Source of the DNA: UBA1447 sp002329225 | Lineage (GTDB): Bacteria; Bacillota; Clostridia; Oscillospirales; Acutalibacteraceae | Reading direction: 5' to 3' | NCBI GenBank assembly: GCA_050946835.1 | Contig: JBMNVN010000005.1 | Span: forward strand, 62,001-126,000 | DNA: 64,000 nucleotides | Shown here: positions 1 to 7,335 of the stretch, piece by piece | How positions within the stretch are numbered: the stretch's first letter is position 1 | Layout: each line of letters starts with the position of its first letter | Notes under the pieces: generated by a model | The model's database searches: none | What the model was told of the DNA's origin: nothing | What the model saw: the letters and a program-made list of their open reading frames with translations, nothing else | Made by a program: the position numbers and the translations under genes

Positions 1-72
1 TTTAAATTTTTTAATCGTAACCCCGCCTCCGCTTTTTTTACTTCGCTGTCGTTATAAATTTATTGCTGCCGT

Positions 73-2382
73 TCAGCGCACCGCATTCGGCCCCATGGTG
101 AAGACCATAGTCCCGCCCTCCGCTATCAGTGAGTGGGCAAAGGAGGGGCTTTCAACCGCTTGTCCGTTGACGGTAAGGTTTTGAACATAGATGTTTTCGG
201 GGGACTGGTTTTTTGCAATCACTGTAAGAGTTTTGCCGTTGCCCAGATTAACTTCCGCCCTTTCAATATTGGGGGAGCCGTGCCAGTAAAGGTCGGTACC
301 CGCTACAGGGTAAAAGCCCATGGCGGAAAACACATACCAGGCGCTTAAAGTGCCCCCGTCATCGTTGCCGTCCAAACCGTCAACATCCGTACTGTGCCGC
401 TCGGCCAAGGCCCAGCGAACCCATTTTTGAGTCAAATCCGGCCGACCCGCCTCGTTAAAGAGGTAGGGGGCATGAATATCATGCTGGTTGCCTTGCCAGT
501 ATCCGGCGCCCGGGTCTATGGCCGCCCTGTTTTTGCTGGCATCGAGCATAAAACGGTCAAGTTCTCTTACAAAATATTTCTTTCCGAAAAGGTCAATAAG
601 TCCTTGAGGGTCATGGGGGACAGACCAGCGCCACTGGCGGGGACTCCCCTCGCAGTAAGCATCGGACACTTTTACAGGCAGTATCTCATCATAGTAACTG
701 GTAATCCCGGGCATCAGCGGTTTTTGCCAACTGCCGTCGGCAAAACGAGCCTGAAAATACTTTGTCACCGGATTCCATAGATTTTTATAGTTTTGGGATT
801 TTGCGGCAAAGTACTCCGCATCCTCATTTTTGCCCAAGGCCTCCGCCATCAGCGCAATGCTGCCGTCCGCCCAGGCATACTCCAGTGTACGGCTGACGGA
901 GTCCTTATCGGATTTTGCCAGACAATAACCGTAGGTGTTGTATTCGTCAACACGGGGGCGGTTGTCGGCTCCCGGCACTGTCTGCATTGAGGTCTTCTTC
1001 ATATAGCCGAAAGCCTCTTCAGCCTCAAAATCTCTGATGCCTTTCAGGTAACTTTCGGTAACAACCATATCCGCCGGCGACCCGAACATTGAACCGGTGT
1101 AGCCTCCGCCGGAGGGCCAGCGGGGCAGGGTGCCGCCTACCCGAGCCATGCGTACAAGGCTTTTAAGGCAATCGCGCTGAATGTCCGGCGCAATGAGGTT
1201 ATAAAGGGGATGGGCGGTGCGGAAAGTATCCCAGAGGGACATGTCCGTGCGGTAGGTGAAGTCCTCCGCAATGCCCACCTGCTTTTTGAACCCCAGGTAC
1301 TCACCGTTGACATCGGTAAAATCCGTGGGCATTATCATTGTGTGGTAAAGGGCGGTATAGAATATAGTTTTAATATCGTCATCGGGCGTTTGGATTTTAA
1401 TTTTTGAAAGAGCCGTTTCCCAGGTGCTTTTAGCGGCATTCCTCACTGCATTAAAATCCGGCAAACCGGCTTCGGCATCAAGGTTTTGTCTGGCGTTTTC
1501 AAGGCTTACAAAGCTGATGCCGATTTTAATTTCCACCGCCCGGCCTTTGATGTTGCCGAAGTTTATATCCGCACCCGCATCTTTGCCGCTCCCGGCGGAA
1601 ACGGTTGCCCCCTCAACCCTTTCCCCGTCGTTCCATACGGCGAAGGACTCAAAGGGCGTATCAAAACGGGCCGCAAAATAGCCCTTCAGCCCGCCGTAGC
1701 GGCCGGTGAAAGCGGTGAATACCCGCCCCTCTCCGGTGACTTCCCTTGCTTCGGGGTTTATTGTTACCTTGCCTTCTTCCGCCCTGCCGTCCCGCAAAAA
1801 GCTGGTGGCGTCAATAAAAATATGGGCGTCTTTTCCCGACCCGAAGGTGTAGCGGTGCACTCCCGTATGGGTTGCCGCCGTCATTTCCGCCATGCAGTCA
1901 ATTCCCGGCAGATAGACGGCATAATAGCCGGGGGAGGCTGTCTCTTTTTCATGGGAAAAAATAATGGGGTTGCTGAGCCTTTTTGCCGGGTCGGTATCGC
2001 CGACGGCGGGCGTCACTCTGAAATGCCCCATATCCGTAGCCCCCGTACCGCTGAGGCGGGTATGGCTGAAGCCCCAAAGGTAGTTGTGCCCGTAGTAATA
2101 ACCGGCCGTGCCGCAGGTAAAGGGGTTTATCCCTCCGGGGAAGGTGGTATCCGGGCTGAGGCGCACCATGCCGAAGGGCGTTGTGGCGCCGGGGAAGAGC
2201 ATACCGCTCACCCAAGGGTATCCCCCCGTTCCGATGAAGGGGTCAACCCATTGCCCGTATTCCCCCGCATCGGCTTCGGGCATTTGAACATTCCGGGGGA
2301 GCCCTGCCTGAAACAGGGCGGTAAAAAATATGACCATGGTTAACACTGTGCTGACAATGCGGCGCAAAAGAATGCCGAGCAT
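73..2382 (-). CDS. Secreted GH92 family alpha-mannosidase
   Basis: A 769-residue protein with a hydrophobic N-terminal signal segment (about residues 8-28). GH92 hallmarks are visible: VDPFIGTGG near residue 46, the SHTRLSGTGATDMG stretch in the N-terminal beta-sandwich, DMSLWDTFRT near 380, and DGLDGNDDGGTLSAW near 670 in the (alpha/alpha)6 domain. Family members are calcium-dependent exo-mannosidases that trim alpha-mannosides, so an extracytoplasmic role on host or yeast glycans is inferred. The length matches the family. The start ATG is preceded by AAAGGAGG at a good distance. No glycan-use partners are adjacent; the next features upstream are tRNAs on the same strand. Confidence 0.93.
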   Translation of the reverse strand: MLGILLRRIVSTVLTMVIFFTALFQAGLPRNVQMPEADAGEYGQWVDPFIGTGGYPWVSGMLFPGATTPFGMVRLSPDTTFPGGINPFTCGTAGYYYGHNYLWGFSHTRLSGTGATDMGHFRVTPAVGDTDPAKRLSNPIIFSHEKETASPGYYAVYLPGIDCMAEMTAATHTGVHRYTFGSGKDAHIFIDATSFLRDGRAEEGKVTINPEAREVTGEGRVFTAFTGRYGGLKGYFAARFDTPFESFAVWNDGERVEGATVSAGSGKDAGADINFGNIKGRAVEIKIGISFVSLENARQNLDAEAGLPDFNAVRNAAKSTWETALSKIKIQTPDDDIKTIFYTALYHTMIMPTDFTDVNGEYLGFKKQVGIAEDFTYRTDMSLWDTFRTAHPLYNLIAPDIQRDCLKSLVRMARVGGTLPRWPSGGGYTGSMFGSPADMVVTESYLKGIRDFEAEEAFGYMKKTSMQTVPGADNRPRVDEYNTYGYCLAKSDKDSVSRTLEYAWADGSIALMAEALGKNEDAEYFAAKSQNYKNLWNPVTKYFQARFADGSWQKPLMPGITSYYDEILPVKVSDAYCEGSPRQWRWSVPHDPQGLIDLFGKKYFVRELDRFMLDASKNRAAIDPGAGYWQGNQHDIHAPYLFNEAGRPDLTQKWVRWALAERHSTDVDGLDGNDDGGTLSAWYVFSAMGFYPVAGTDLYWHGSPNIERAEVNLGNGKTLTVIAKNQSPENIYVQNLTVNGQAVESPSFAHSLIAEGGTMVFTMGPNAVR

Positions 2383-2483
2383 GATTTTTCCTCCTTTAAC
2401 GATGTATAAGGCGGATTGTTTATTTCAATGCCTATTTTAGCATACATACAACTAAAAGGATATTTATTTACTTAAATTTTATT

Positions 2484-2526
2484 GTGAAAAAAGAAAAAGC
2501 GGCCCCTTTTTACAGGAACCGCTTTT
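2484..2526 (-). terminator. Terminator of the tRNA cluster
   Basis: An 8-bp stem (2495-2502 with 2519-2526) read on the minus strand is followed by a run of T interrupted by one C. It lies directly after tRNA-Val and overlaps its encoded CCA end, so it is likely the transcription stop for the three-tRNA unit. Confidence 0.7.
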
Positions 2527-2602
2527 GGTGGACACACACGGGCTCGAACCGTGGACCTCCTGCGTGTGAAGCAGGCACTCTAACCAGCTGAGCTATGCGT
2601 CC
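2526..2602 (-). tRNA. tRNA-Val (anticodon CAC)
   Basis: On the minus strand a full cloverleaf can be drawn: acceptor GGACGCA with TGTGTCC, discriminator A, encoded CCA, anticodon stem CCTGC/GCAGG with loop TTCACAC, and a GGTTCGA T-arm. Anticodon CAC reads GUG valine. It is last of three tRNAs in one transcript. Confidence 0.95.
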
Positions 2603-2673
2603 CTTTACCTTTTGGTAAAAAAATCGGAAATTGAAAATCAAACAGTTTAATCTGACTTTCAAAATCCGACTGG

Positions 2674-2749
2674 TGGTGACCCGGACGAGACTCGAACTCG
2701 TGTTACCGCCGTGAAAGGGCGGTGTCTTAGACCGCTTGACTACCGGGCC
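2674..2749 (-). tRNA. tRNA-Glu (anticodon TTC)
   Basis: Minus-strand cloverleaf with acceptor GGCCCGG/CCGGGTC, anticodon stem CCGCC/GGCGG, loop CTTTCAC and encoded CCA. Anticodon TTC gives glutamate. It is the middle gene of the Met-Glu-Val cluster. Confidence 0.95.
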
Positions 2750-2753
2750 GTTT

Positions 2754-2830
2754 TGGTAGCGGCAGTTGGAGTCGAACCAACGACACTCCGGGTATGAACC
2801 GAATGCTCTAGCCAACTGAGCTATGCCGCC
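2754..2830 (-). tRNA. tRNA-Met (anticodon CAT)
   Basis: Minus-strand cloverleaf with acceptor GGCGGCA/TGCCGCT, loop TTCATAC and encoded CCA. Position 1 pairs with 72 (as a G-T wobble), so it lacks the unpaired first position of bacterial initiators; elongator Met is most likely, although a CAT anticodon could also be a lysidine-modified Ile tRNA. It ends only 4 bases before tRNA-Glu. Confidence 0.92.
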
Positions 2831-2857
2831 ATCTGCCACTTTGTCTGAGGCCCAATC

Positions 2858-2886
2858 ATTATAGAGTAAGGGTTTATTTTTGTCAA
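2858..2886 (-). promoter_or_regulatory. Sigma-70 promoter of the tRNA cluster
   Basis: A perfect consensus promoter on the minus strand: TTGACA (2881-2886), 17-base spacer, TATAAT (2858-2863), placed 27 bases before the 5' end of tRNA-Met. Confidence 0.88.
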
Positions 2887-2912
2887 CTATTTATTTTGAT
2901 GCGAAAAAAAGA

Positions 2913-2936
2913 ATATATACCGGGATATATACCGGG
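2913..2936. repeat. Tandem 12-bp repeat (two copies)
   Basis: Two exact adjacent copies of ATATATACCGGG between the tRNA promoter and the deacetylase promoter. No function can be assigned; a regulator site for the deacetylase gene is possible but untested. Confidence 0.6.
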
Positions 2937-3023
2937 AGCTTGTTCAGGTTTTATCTGCATCGTCCCTTGAAAAACAAATGAAACATAGAAAGATAAAAAT
3001 CTTTAAAAGTCGTGCCGCAGGTC

Positions 3024-3052
3024 TTGCGCGGCGGAGTGTTTAAAACTATAAT
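3024..3052 (+). promoter_or_regulatory. Probable promoter of the polysaccharide deacetylase gene
   Basis: TTGCGC (3024-3029), 17-base spacer and TATAAT (3047-3052), about 37 bases before the start codon. The -10 box is exact and the -35 box is weak. Confidence 0.55.
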
Positions 3053-3088
3053 ATTATTGGTAAATACTGGCAAATTTAGGAGCGGAAA

Positions 3089-4579
3089 ATGAAAGCGAAT
3101 CTGAAGAAAAATGTTATTTTAATTGTAGTTGCGTCGGTGCTGGGTGTTGCAGTTATTGTGGCGGCGGGAGTGTTTTTAATTCCGCGCATTATATCACACC
3201 GAACCAATTCATCAACAACAACTCTATCGGAGAGTACGCACGCTAAGAAAGATCCGCTTTTTCAACATGCCGAAAGTGAGCAGGAGGCGGGAACCCCTGA
3301 ACTGATTGAAAAAAGGGGAAAAAGCCTTTCTTACGGAGTTTTTTATCCCGTTACGGGCGATGAAGCGGTGGATGCCCCGGTTAAGGCAACTGCACAAACG
3401 ATAGCCGAAGAATTTGAAAAGACCCCCGCAGACCCCTCCGGCCAATCGACGGTTTTGCGTGCGGACTACAGGACGAGTGTTTTGGAAAATGCGGAAAGCG
3501 GCTGCCGCTATATGAGCGTAATTTTTGACATAGCTTCCGGACTTGATGAAAACGAGCCGGAAACGCAGTCTTACCGCAGTATGGTATTTGACCTTAACGG
3601 CGACACTAAGCTCTTGGCGCTTGACGATGTGTTCGGCGGCGATTACTTAAATGTATTGGCGAAAAAGACGGGCAAATATTTTGCCGGAACCTCTTTAGCC
3701 GATTATACGGGGACCGAGCTTTTTAAGACAAATACGGGAGCAAATGCGGAAAACTATAAAAACTTTGCTCTGCAAGACGGCAAAATCGTTTTCTTTTTTG
3801 ACAGCGGGCGTCTGGCACCGGAAAAGGAAGGCTGCCAAAAGGCGGAACTGATTCCCTCAGAGCTTTATTATCAATTAAAGATAAAACTTACCGAACGGGA
3901 GCCGTTCAGGTTTTTCTCCGCAGATGAAAAGCTTGTAGCCCTGACCTTTGACGACGGCCCCTCAAAGGGGAGGACGGAAAGGATTTTAAAAATTCTTGCC
4001 GATAACGGCGGGCGGGCGACCTTCTTTACCTTGGGTATGATGGTTAACAAATCCCCCGAATCCGTCAAAAAAGCGTATTTAAGCGGTTGCGACATCGGCA
4101 ACCACAGTTTTAATCATAGACAGATGAACCCCTCAATGTCGGATGCGGCAATCAGCAAGGAAATCAACACCTGCAACGATGCCGTAATTGCCGCCGCGGG
4201 TGCGCCGCCGAGCTTTTTCCGCTTTCCCTACGGGTTTAAAAATGAAAGAGCCGCAAACATGGTGGGTATGCCTATTATCGCTTGGAGTATAGATACCGTT
4301 GACTGGTCCGTCAGCGATACCAGAAAGAAAAACCGAAGCCCTCAGGAAAGGGAAGCGGATATTCAAACAACGCTGAACAGGGTACTCAATCACGTACAAG
4401 ACGGCGATATTGTACTTATGCATGACGTTCACAGTATTACCGTTGACGTATGCGAACGGCTTATCCCCGAACTCACCGCAAGGGGTTACCGCTTGGTTAC
4501 CCTCCACGAGCTGTTTGCCGCCAAGGGCATTACACCCGAAAACGGCAAAATTTACAGACGGGTTGTTGCGGAGCAATAG
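3089..4579 (+). CDS. Membrane-anchored polysaccharide deacetylase (NodB domain, PdaC-like)
   Basis: A 496-residue protein with one N-terminal membrane anchor (about residues 9-32), a roughly 200-residue extracytoplasmic region resembling the DUF4163/DUF3298 pair found in PdaC-type enzymes, and a C-terminal NodB domain. NodB motifs are complete: TFDDGP near 287 (catalytic Asp and metal Asp), HSFNH near 338 (metal His pair), RFPYG near 377, DTVDWS near 407 and LMHD near 447. It probably removes acetyl groups from cell-wall glycan outside the membrane. AGGAG precedes the ATG. Its last 63 bases plus the following 28 bases are duplicated 1.75 kb downstream, beyond the DUF4143 gene. Confidence 0.88.
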   Translation: MKANLKKNVILIVVASVLGVAVIVAAGVFLIPRIISHRTNSSTTTLSESTHAKKDPLFQHAESEQEAGTPELIEKRGKSLSYGVFYPVTGDEAVDAPVKATAQTIAEEFEKTPADPSGQSTVLRADYRTSVLENAESGCRYMSVIFDIASGLDENEPETQSYRSMVFDLNGDTKLLALDDVFGGDYLNVLAKKTGKYFAGTSLADYTGTELFKTNTGANAENYKNFALQDGKIVFFFDSGRLAPEKEGCQKAELIPSELYYQLKIKLTEREPFRFFSADEKLVALTFDDGPSKGRTERILKILADNGGRATFFTLGMMVNKSPESVKKAYLSGCDIGNHSFNHRQMNPSMSDAAISKEINTCNDAVIAAAGAPPSFFRFPYGFKNERAANMVGMPIIAWSIDTVDWSVSDTRKKNRSPQEREADIQTTLNRVLNHVQDGDIVLMHDVHSITVDVCERLIPELTARGYRLVTLHELFAAKGITPENGKIYRRVVAEQ

Positions 4580-4607
4580 GTTTCAGGTAAAAAAATGCAT
4601 AACAAAA
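4517..4607 (+). repeat. Direct repeat copy A: deacetylase 3' end
   Basis: These 91 bases cover the last codons, stop and trailer of the deacetylase gene. They match 6271-6361 without gaps and with four differences, all transitions. Together the two copies bracket the DUF4143 gene. Confidence 0.9.
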
Positions 4608-4653
4608 GGATTTTTTACGAAGTAACAATCATTAAATCACTAAGTCTCTAATT

Positions 4654-6009
4654 TTACAATTTGACTGTGAATAGTGAATATTTTTCTTTCAAATATCTCC
4701 TCAATAAAAATGTGCAGTAATATGGGAAAGTGTAAATGTTGTTGTTAAATCCGATATTTGCCGCACACAACTTTATGCCAAACTCAATATCTGAATAAAC
4801 TTCCTTTTCCACCAATGTAGAAAGCGATTTTGCTCTGTTATTGTAGGACTTTACTTCCAAAGGAATAAGATTGTTTGCTGTACGCACAAAAAAATCCTGT
4901 TCCAATGTTGAACTGTCTTTTTTATAGTAGTAAAGACCATATCCTGATTTTACAAGGGCTTCAGCAACGATACTTTCATACAATGCTCCCTTATATACGG
5001 ACAGATTTTTGTTGGCTCTGAGGTCTTCCTGTGCTTCGTCGTCGAGCAAAGCCACAAATAAACCGGTATCACAAAAATAAACCTTGAATTTGTTGGGGTC
5101 ATAGTTGCCCTTTAGCGGAAGTTCGGGACTGTTAAGACAGTAACAAAGATATATCATTCCCGCATCTTCTAACCATTCAATACAACCGCGGTAATCTTTA
5201 AATCGTGCCCCCTTTTGTACTTTTGAAAGCTGAAATTTTTTGTTTTCTTTTGAAAGTTGAAAAGGAATACTGTTAAATACATTCATTATTCTCGTTTGAT
5301 CAAGGCTTTCAGCATATTTGCGTATATCTTCCTTATAGTCGGCAATAAGTTGTCTTTGAATTTCAAGTGTGCCCTCAAATGTATTATTTTTGATGTATTG
5401 TTTTACCACTTCAGGCATTCCGCCGAGAATACAGTAATCTAAAAACAGCGATGTAAAAACAGTATGCTGAAGCTTGGAAAAAGGTTTTAGATCAAGCATT
5501 GACTGTAATATATCATCAATTTGGGTTGAGGTATATCCTTTTGCCCATAAAAACTCTTCAAAATCAAGAGAAAACATTTGGTAGTCTGTTTTATTGCCCA
5601 CACTGTTACTTTCAATCCTCTTGTAATTTATGCCTAAAAGAGAACCTGAACAGATTACATCAAAACTACCGTCATCATTGAAGAATTTAAGCGAGGTTGC
5701 TATTTCGGGGTATTCCTGAATTTCATCGAAAAAAATGAGTGTTTCTCCCGGAATAAATCTGAAAGATGGATTAATAAATGAAATGTTTTTGATAATTGAA
5801 GCAACATCGTAGCCGTCTGCCGTAATCATTTTGTACTTTTCCGAGGTAACAAAGTTTATCTCTATTATGCTCTTATAGTTTTCCTTAGCAAACTTTCTTA
5901 TAGACTCGGTTTTTCCAATCTGCCGAGAACCTTTTACAATCAGCGGCTTTCTGTTGTCATCCTTTTTCCAATCAGAAAGAAATATATCAATTTTTCTTTT
6001 GAGGTACAT
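4654..6009 (-). CDS. DUF4143-family AAA ATPase
   Basis: About 451 residues. N-terminal AAA domain with Walker A GSRQIGKT (about 26-33), Walker B LIFFDEIQ (about 90-97) and sensor-like CSGSLLG; C-terminal DUF4143 region with an LEVKSYN segment reminiscent of PD-(D/E)XK nuclease folds. The biological role of this widespread family is not established. The chosen ATG at 6009 has AGAAGGA six bases upstream; the longer reading frame from 6048 would start on top of the -10 box and is unlikely. The gene is visibly more AT-rich than the flanking deacetylase, faces the opposite way, carries its own promoter and phased repeats, and is bracketed by duplicated deacetylase 3' ends, all suggesting acquisition as a one-gene cassette. 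Confidence 0.85.
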   Translation of the reverse strand: MYLKRKIDIFLSDWKKDDNRKPLIVKGSRQIGKTESIRKFAKENYKSIIEINFVTSEKYKMITADGYDVASIIKNISFINPSFRFIPGETLIFFDEIQEYPEIATSLKFFNDDGSFDVICSGSLLGINYKRIESNSVGNKTDYQMFSLDFEEFLWAKGYTSTQIDDILQSMLDLKPFSKLQHTVFTSLFLDYCILGGMPEVVKQYIKNNTFEGTLEIQRQLIADYKEDIRKYAESLDQTRIMNVFNSIPFQLSKENKKFQLSKVQKGARFKDYRGCIEWLEDAGMIYLCYCLNSPELPLKGNYDPNKFKVYFCDTGLFVALLDDEAQEDLRANKNLSVYKGALYESIVAEALVKSGYGLYYYKKDSSTLEQDFFVRTANNLIPLEVKSYNNRAKSLSTLVEKEVYSDIEFGIKLCAANIGFNNNIYTFPYYCTFLLRRYLKEKYSLFTVKL

Positions 6010-6039
6010 AAGCATTCCTTCTTTACATATTCTTTCTGT

Positions 6040-6067
6040 ATTATACACCCAAAATGCGAAAAATCAA
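6040..6067 (-). promoter_or_regulatory. Promoter of the DUF4143 ATPase gene
   Basis: On the minus strand TTGATT (6062-6067), 16-base spacer and an exact TATAAT (6040-6045). The predicted start of transcription lies near 6033, just before the ribosome binding site. The phased repeats start 7 bases upstream of the -35 box. Confidence 0.75.
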
Positions 6068-6074
6068 CCTTTTT

Positions 6075-6186
6075 ACACTTTTATGAGCGTACTTCTTGGC
6101 TTTTTAACACTTTTATGGGCGTACTTTTTGAGTTATCAACACTTTTATGAGCATATTTATGAAAAATATCACATTTTAATGAGGGA
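6075..6186. repeat. Four direct repeats with exact 32-bp period upstream of the DUF4143 promoter
   Basis: Units start at 6075, 6107, 6139 and 6171. The core on the plus strand is ACACTTTTATGAGCGTACTT; units 1 and 2 differ at one base, unit 3 is diverged at its 3' end, unit 4 keeps about three quarters of the core. A 32-bp period is close to three helical turns, so bound proteins would line up on one face of the DNA, adjacent to the promoter. This looks like an operator array; no regulator is known from the sequence. Confidence 0.85.
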
Positions 6187-6270
6187 ATAGTGGGACCTTA
6201 AGAAAATCATTACCACGTTTAAATGTCGTTTTTTTATGAAGATTACTAATTGAATACTGTATAGGTTAAA

Positions 6271-6361
6271 GCCGCCAAAGGCATTACACCCGAAAATGGC
6301 AAAATTTACAGACGGGTTGTTGCGGAGTAATAGGTTTTAGGTAAAAAAATGCATAACAAAA
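6271..6361 (+). repeat. Direct repeat copy B: displaced deacetylase 3' end
   Basis: Near-identical second copy of 4517-4607 with no upstream coding sequence attached. It is followed by a CG-rich stretch (AAAAAGACCGCCCC) similar to the one after the relic copy near 9074, so this copy may retain the original downstream flank of the deacetylase gene. Confidence 0.88.
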
Positions 6362-6433
6362 AGACCGCCCCTGAAGCGGATGATTTTTCGGCTTGTTTTT
6401 TAAAAAAGTTTTTGATTTGTTCAATAAAACAAA

Positions 6434-6467
6434 GAATTTCCCCTTGCTGCTTTACAAGGGGAAATTC
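6434..6467 (-). terminator. Terminator after the zinc-ribbon membrane protein gene
   Basis: A perfect 13-bp stem (6434-6446 with 6455-6467) with an 8-base loop, followed on the minus strand by a T-rich tract. It sits just after the stop codon at 6481. Confidence 0.8.
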
Positions 6468-6480
6468 CTGATATAAGGGA

Positions 6481-7323
6481 CTATTCAGATTTTAGAAACT
6501 GTTTATTATGCTCCGCTGCCCTGATTTCATTCTCTTTTTCTATTGCGGCAATTGCCTCTTTCATCTTTTTACGCATTTCTTCCTTTGAAATGCCACTCTC
6601 TTTTAAAGCAAAATATTCACTTTCGGGAATTCCGCCGATAAGGCATTCGGTGTATTCAACTTCAATTCCTTTAATGCATAAAGTAATGTTAATAACAAAT
6701 ATTGTAATGATCAGAGCAAGGTAGAAAAAGATGCCAAAGAAAAGAGAGCCGGCGGTATATGCCTCAAAATAGGTGTTTACATTTTGAGCAAATTTTAAAA
6801 ATTCAATTACCGAAAGAAGTGCGGAACCTATTGTGAGAATGTTGAAAAAGATATCTCTGATTCTGCCGAGTTTACCACAGGACATTGAATTAAATATCAG
6901 CCCCAAAAGAACAAGAATTACTGAAAGAAGTATAGCGACAAACGAAACTGAAAAGGGGTCGAATAATTTCAAGCCGTCAATTAATCCGCCGGTTCCCGCA
7001 GAGTCAATGTAGTTATACATTGTGATTACGTTAACATATTTCACTGCTCCGGGCCCTGTCAACTTTACAAGTGGAATACAAACGGAGAAAAAGGCAATAA
7101 CCGAAAAAATTGTTCGTGCCAGGACTATTTTTGTTTTGTAATAGGATGCTTTGAGATTATCAATGCGTTTGCGAAACTTTGCATGTTCGGCTTCGGCAAA
7201 TTCCGCTTCATCCAGAAGACGATCTTCATTGTTGTAAAAAAGCATATTTATACCGCAATGAGGGCATTCGGGTCTCCAGTCTGTAATTTTGAGTTTCTTT
7301 TCACACTTTGGACATTTAGCCAT
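6481..7323 (-). CDS. Zinc-ribbon membrane protein, four predicted TM segments, function unknown
   Basis: A 280-residue protein. Cys4, Cys7, Cys20 and Cys23 form a short zinc ribbon at the very N-terminus (CPKC and CPHC). A charged helix follows, then four hydrophobic segments (about 66-88, 118-140, 153-172, 186-210) and a charged C-terminal tail with a coiled-coil-like stretch. I do not recognise a family with a defined function. It starts 12 bases after the transporter gene and is surely cotranscribed with it, so a link to that transporter is plausible but only inferred. Confidence 0.75.
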   Translation of the reverse strand: MAKCPKCEKKLKITDWRPECPHCGINMLFYNNEDRLLDEAEFAEAEHAKFRKRIDNLKASYYKTKIVLARTIFSVIAFFSVCIPLVKLTGPGAVKYVNVITMYNYIDSAGTGGLIDGLKLFDPFSVSFVAILLSVILVLLGLIFNSMSCGKLGRIRDIFFNILTIGSALLSVIEFLKFAQNVNTYFEAYTAGSLFFGIFFYLALIITIFVINITLCIKGIEVEYTECLIGGIPESEYFALKESGISKEEMRKKMKEAIAAIEKENEIRAAEHNKQFLKSE

Positions 7324-7335
7324 TATACACCCTCC

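Noticed and set aside
1486..2343. Long plus-strand reading frame of 285 codons
   Set aside because: It lies antisense inside the well-supported GH92 gene and has no recognisable domain; it is a shadow of codon bias.
4410..4625. Overlapping plus-strand frame at the deacetylase 3' end
   Set aside because: It is in another frame inside the NodB domain and has no ribosome binding site.
6075..6186. Four regularly spaced repeats considered as a CRISPR array
   Set aside because: The spacers would be only about 12 bases and are themselves similar, the repeat is not palindromic, and no cas genes are near. An operator array fits better.
4608..6270. DUF4143 segment as a classical insertion sequence or transposon
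   Set aside because: No transposase, no terminal inverted repeats and a flanking repeat far longer than normal target duplications.
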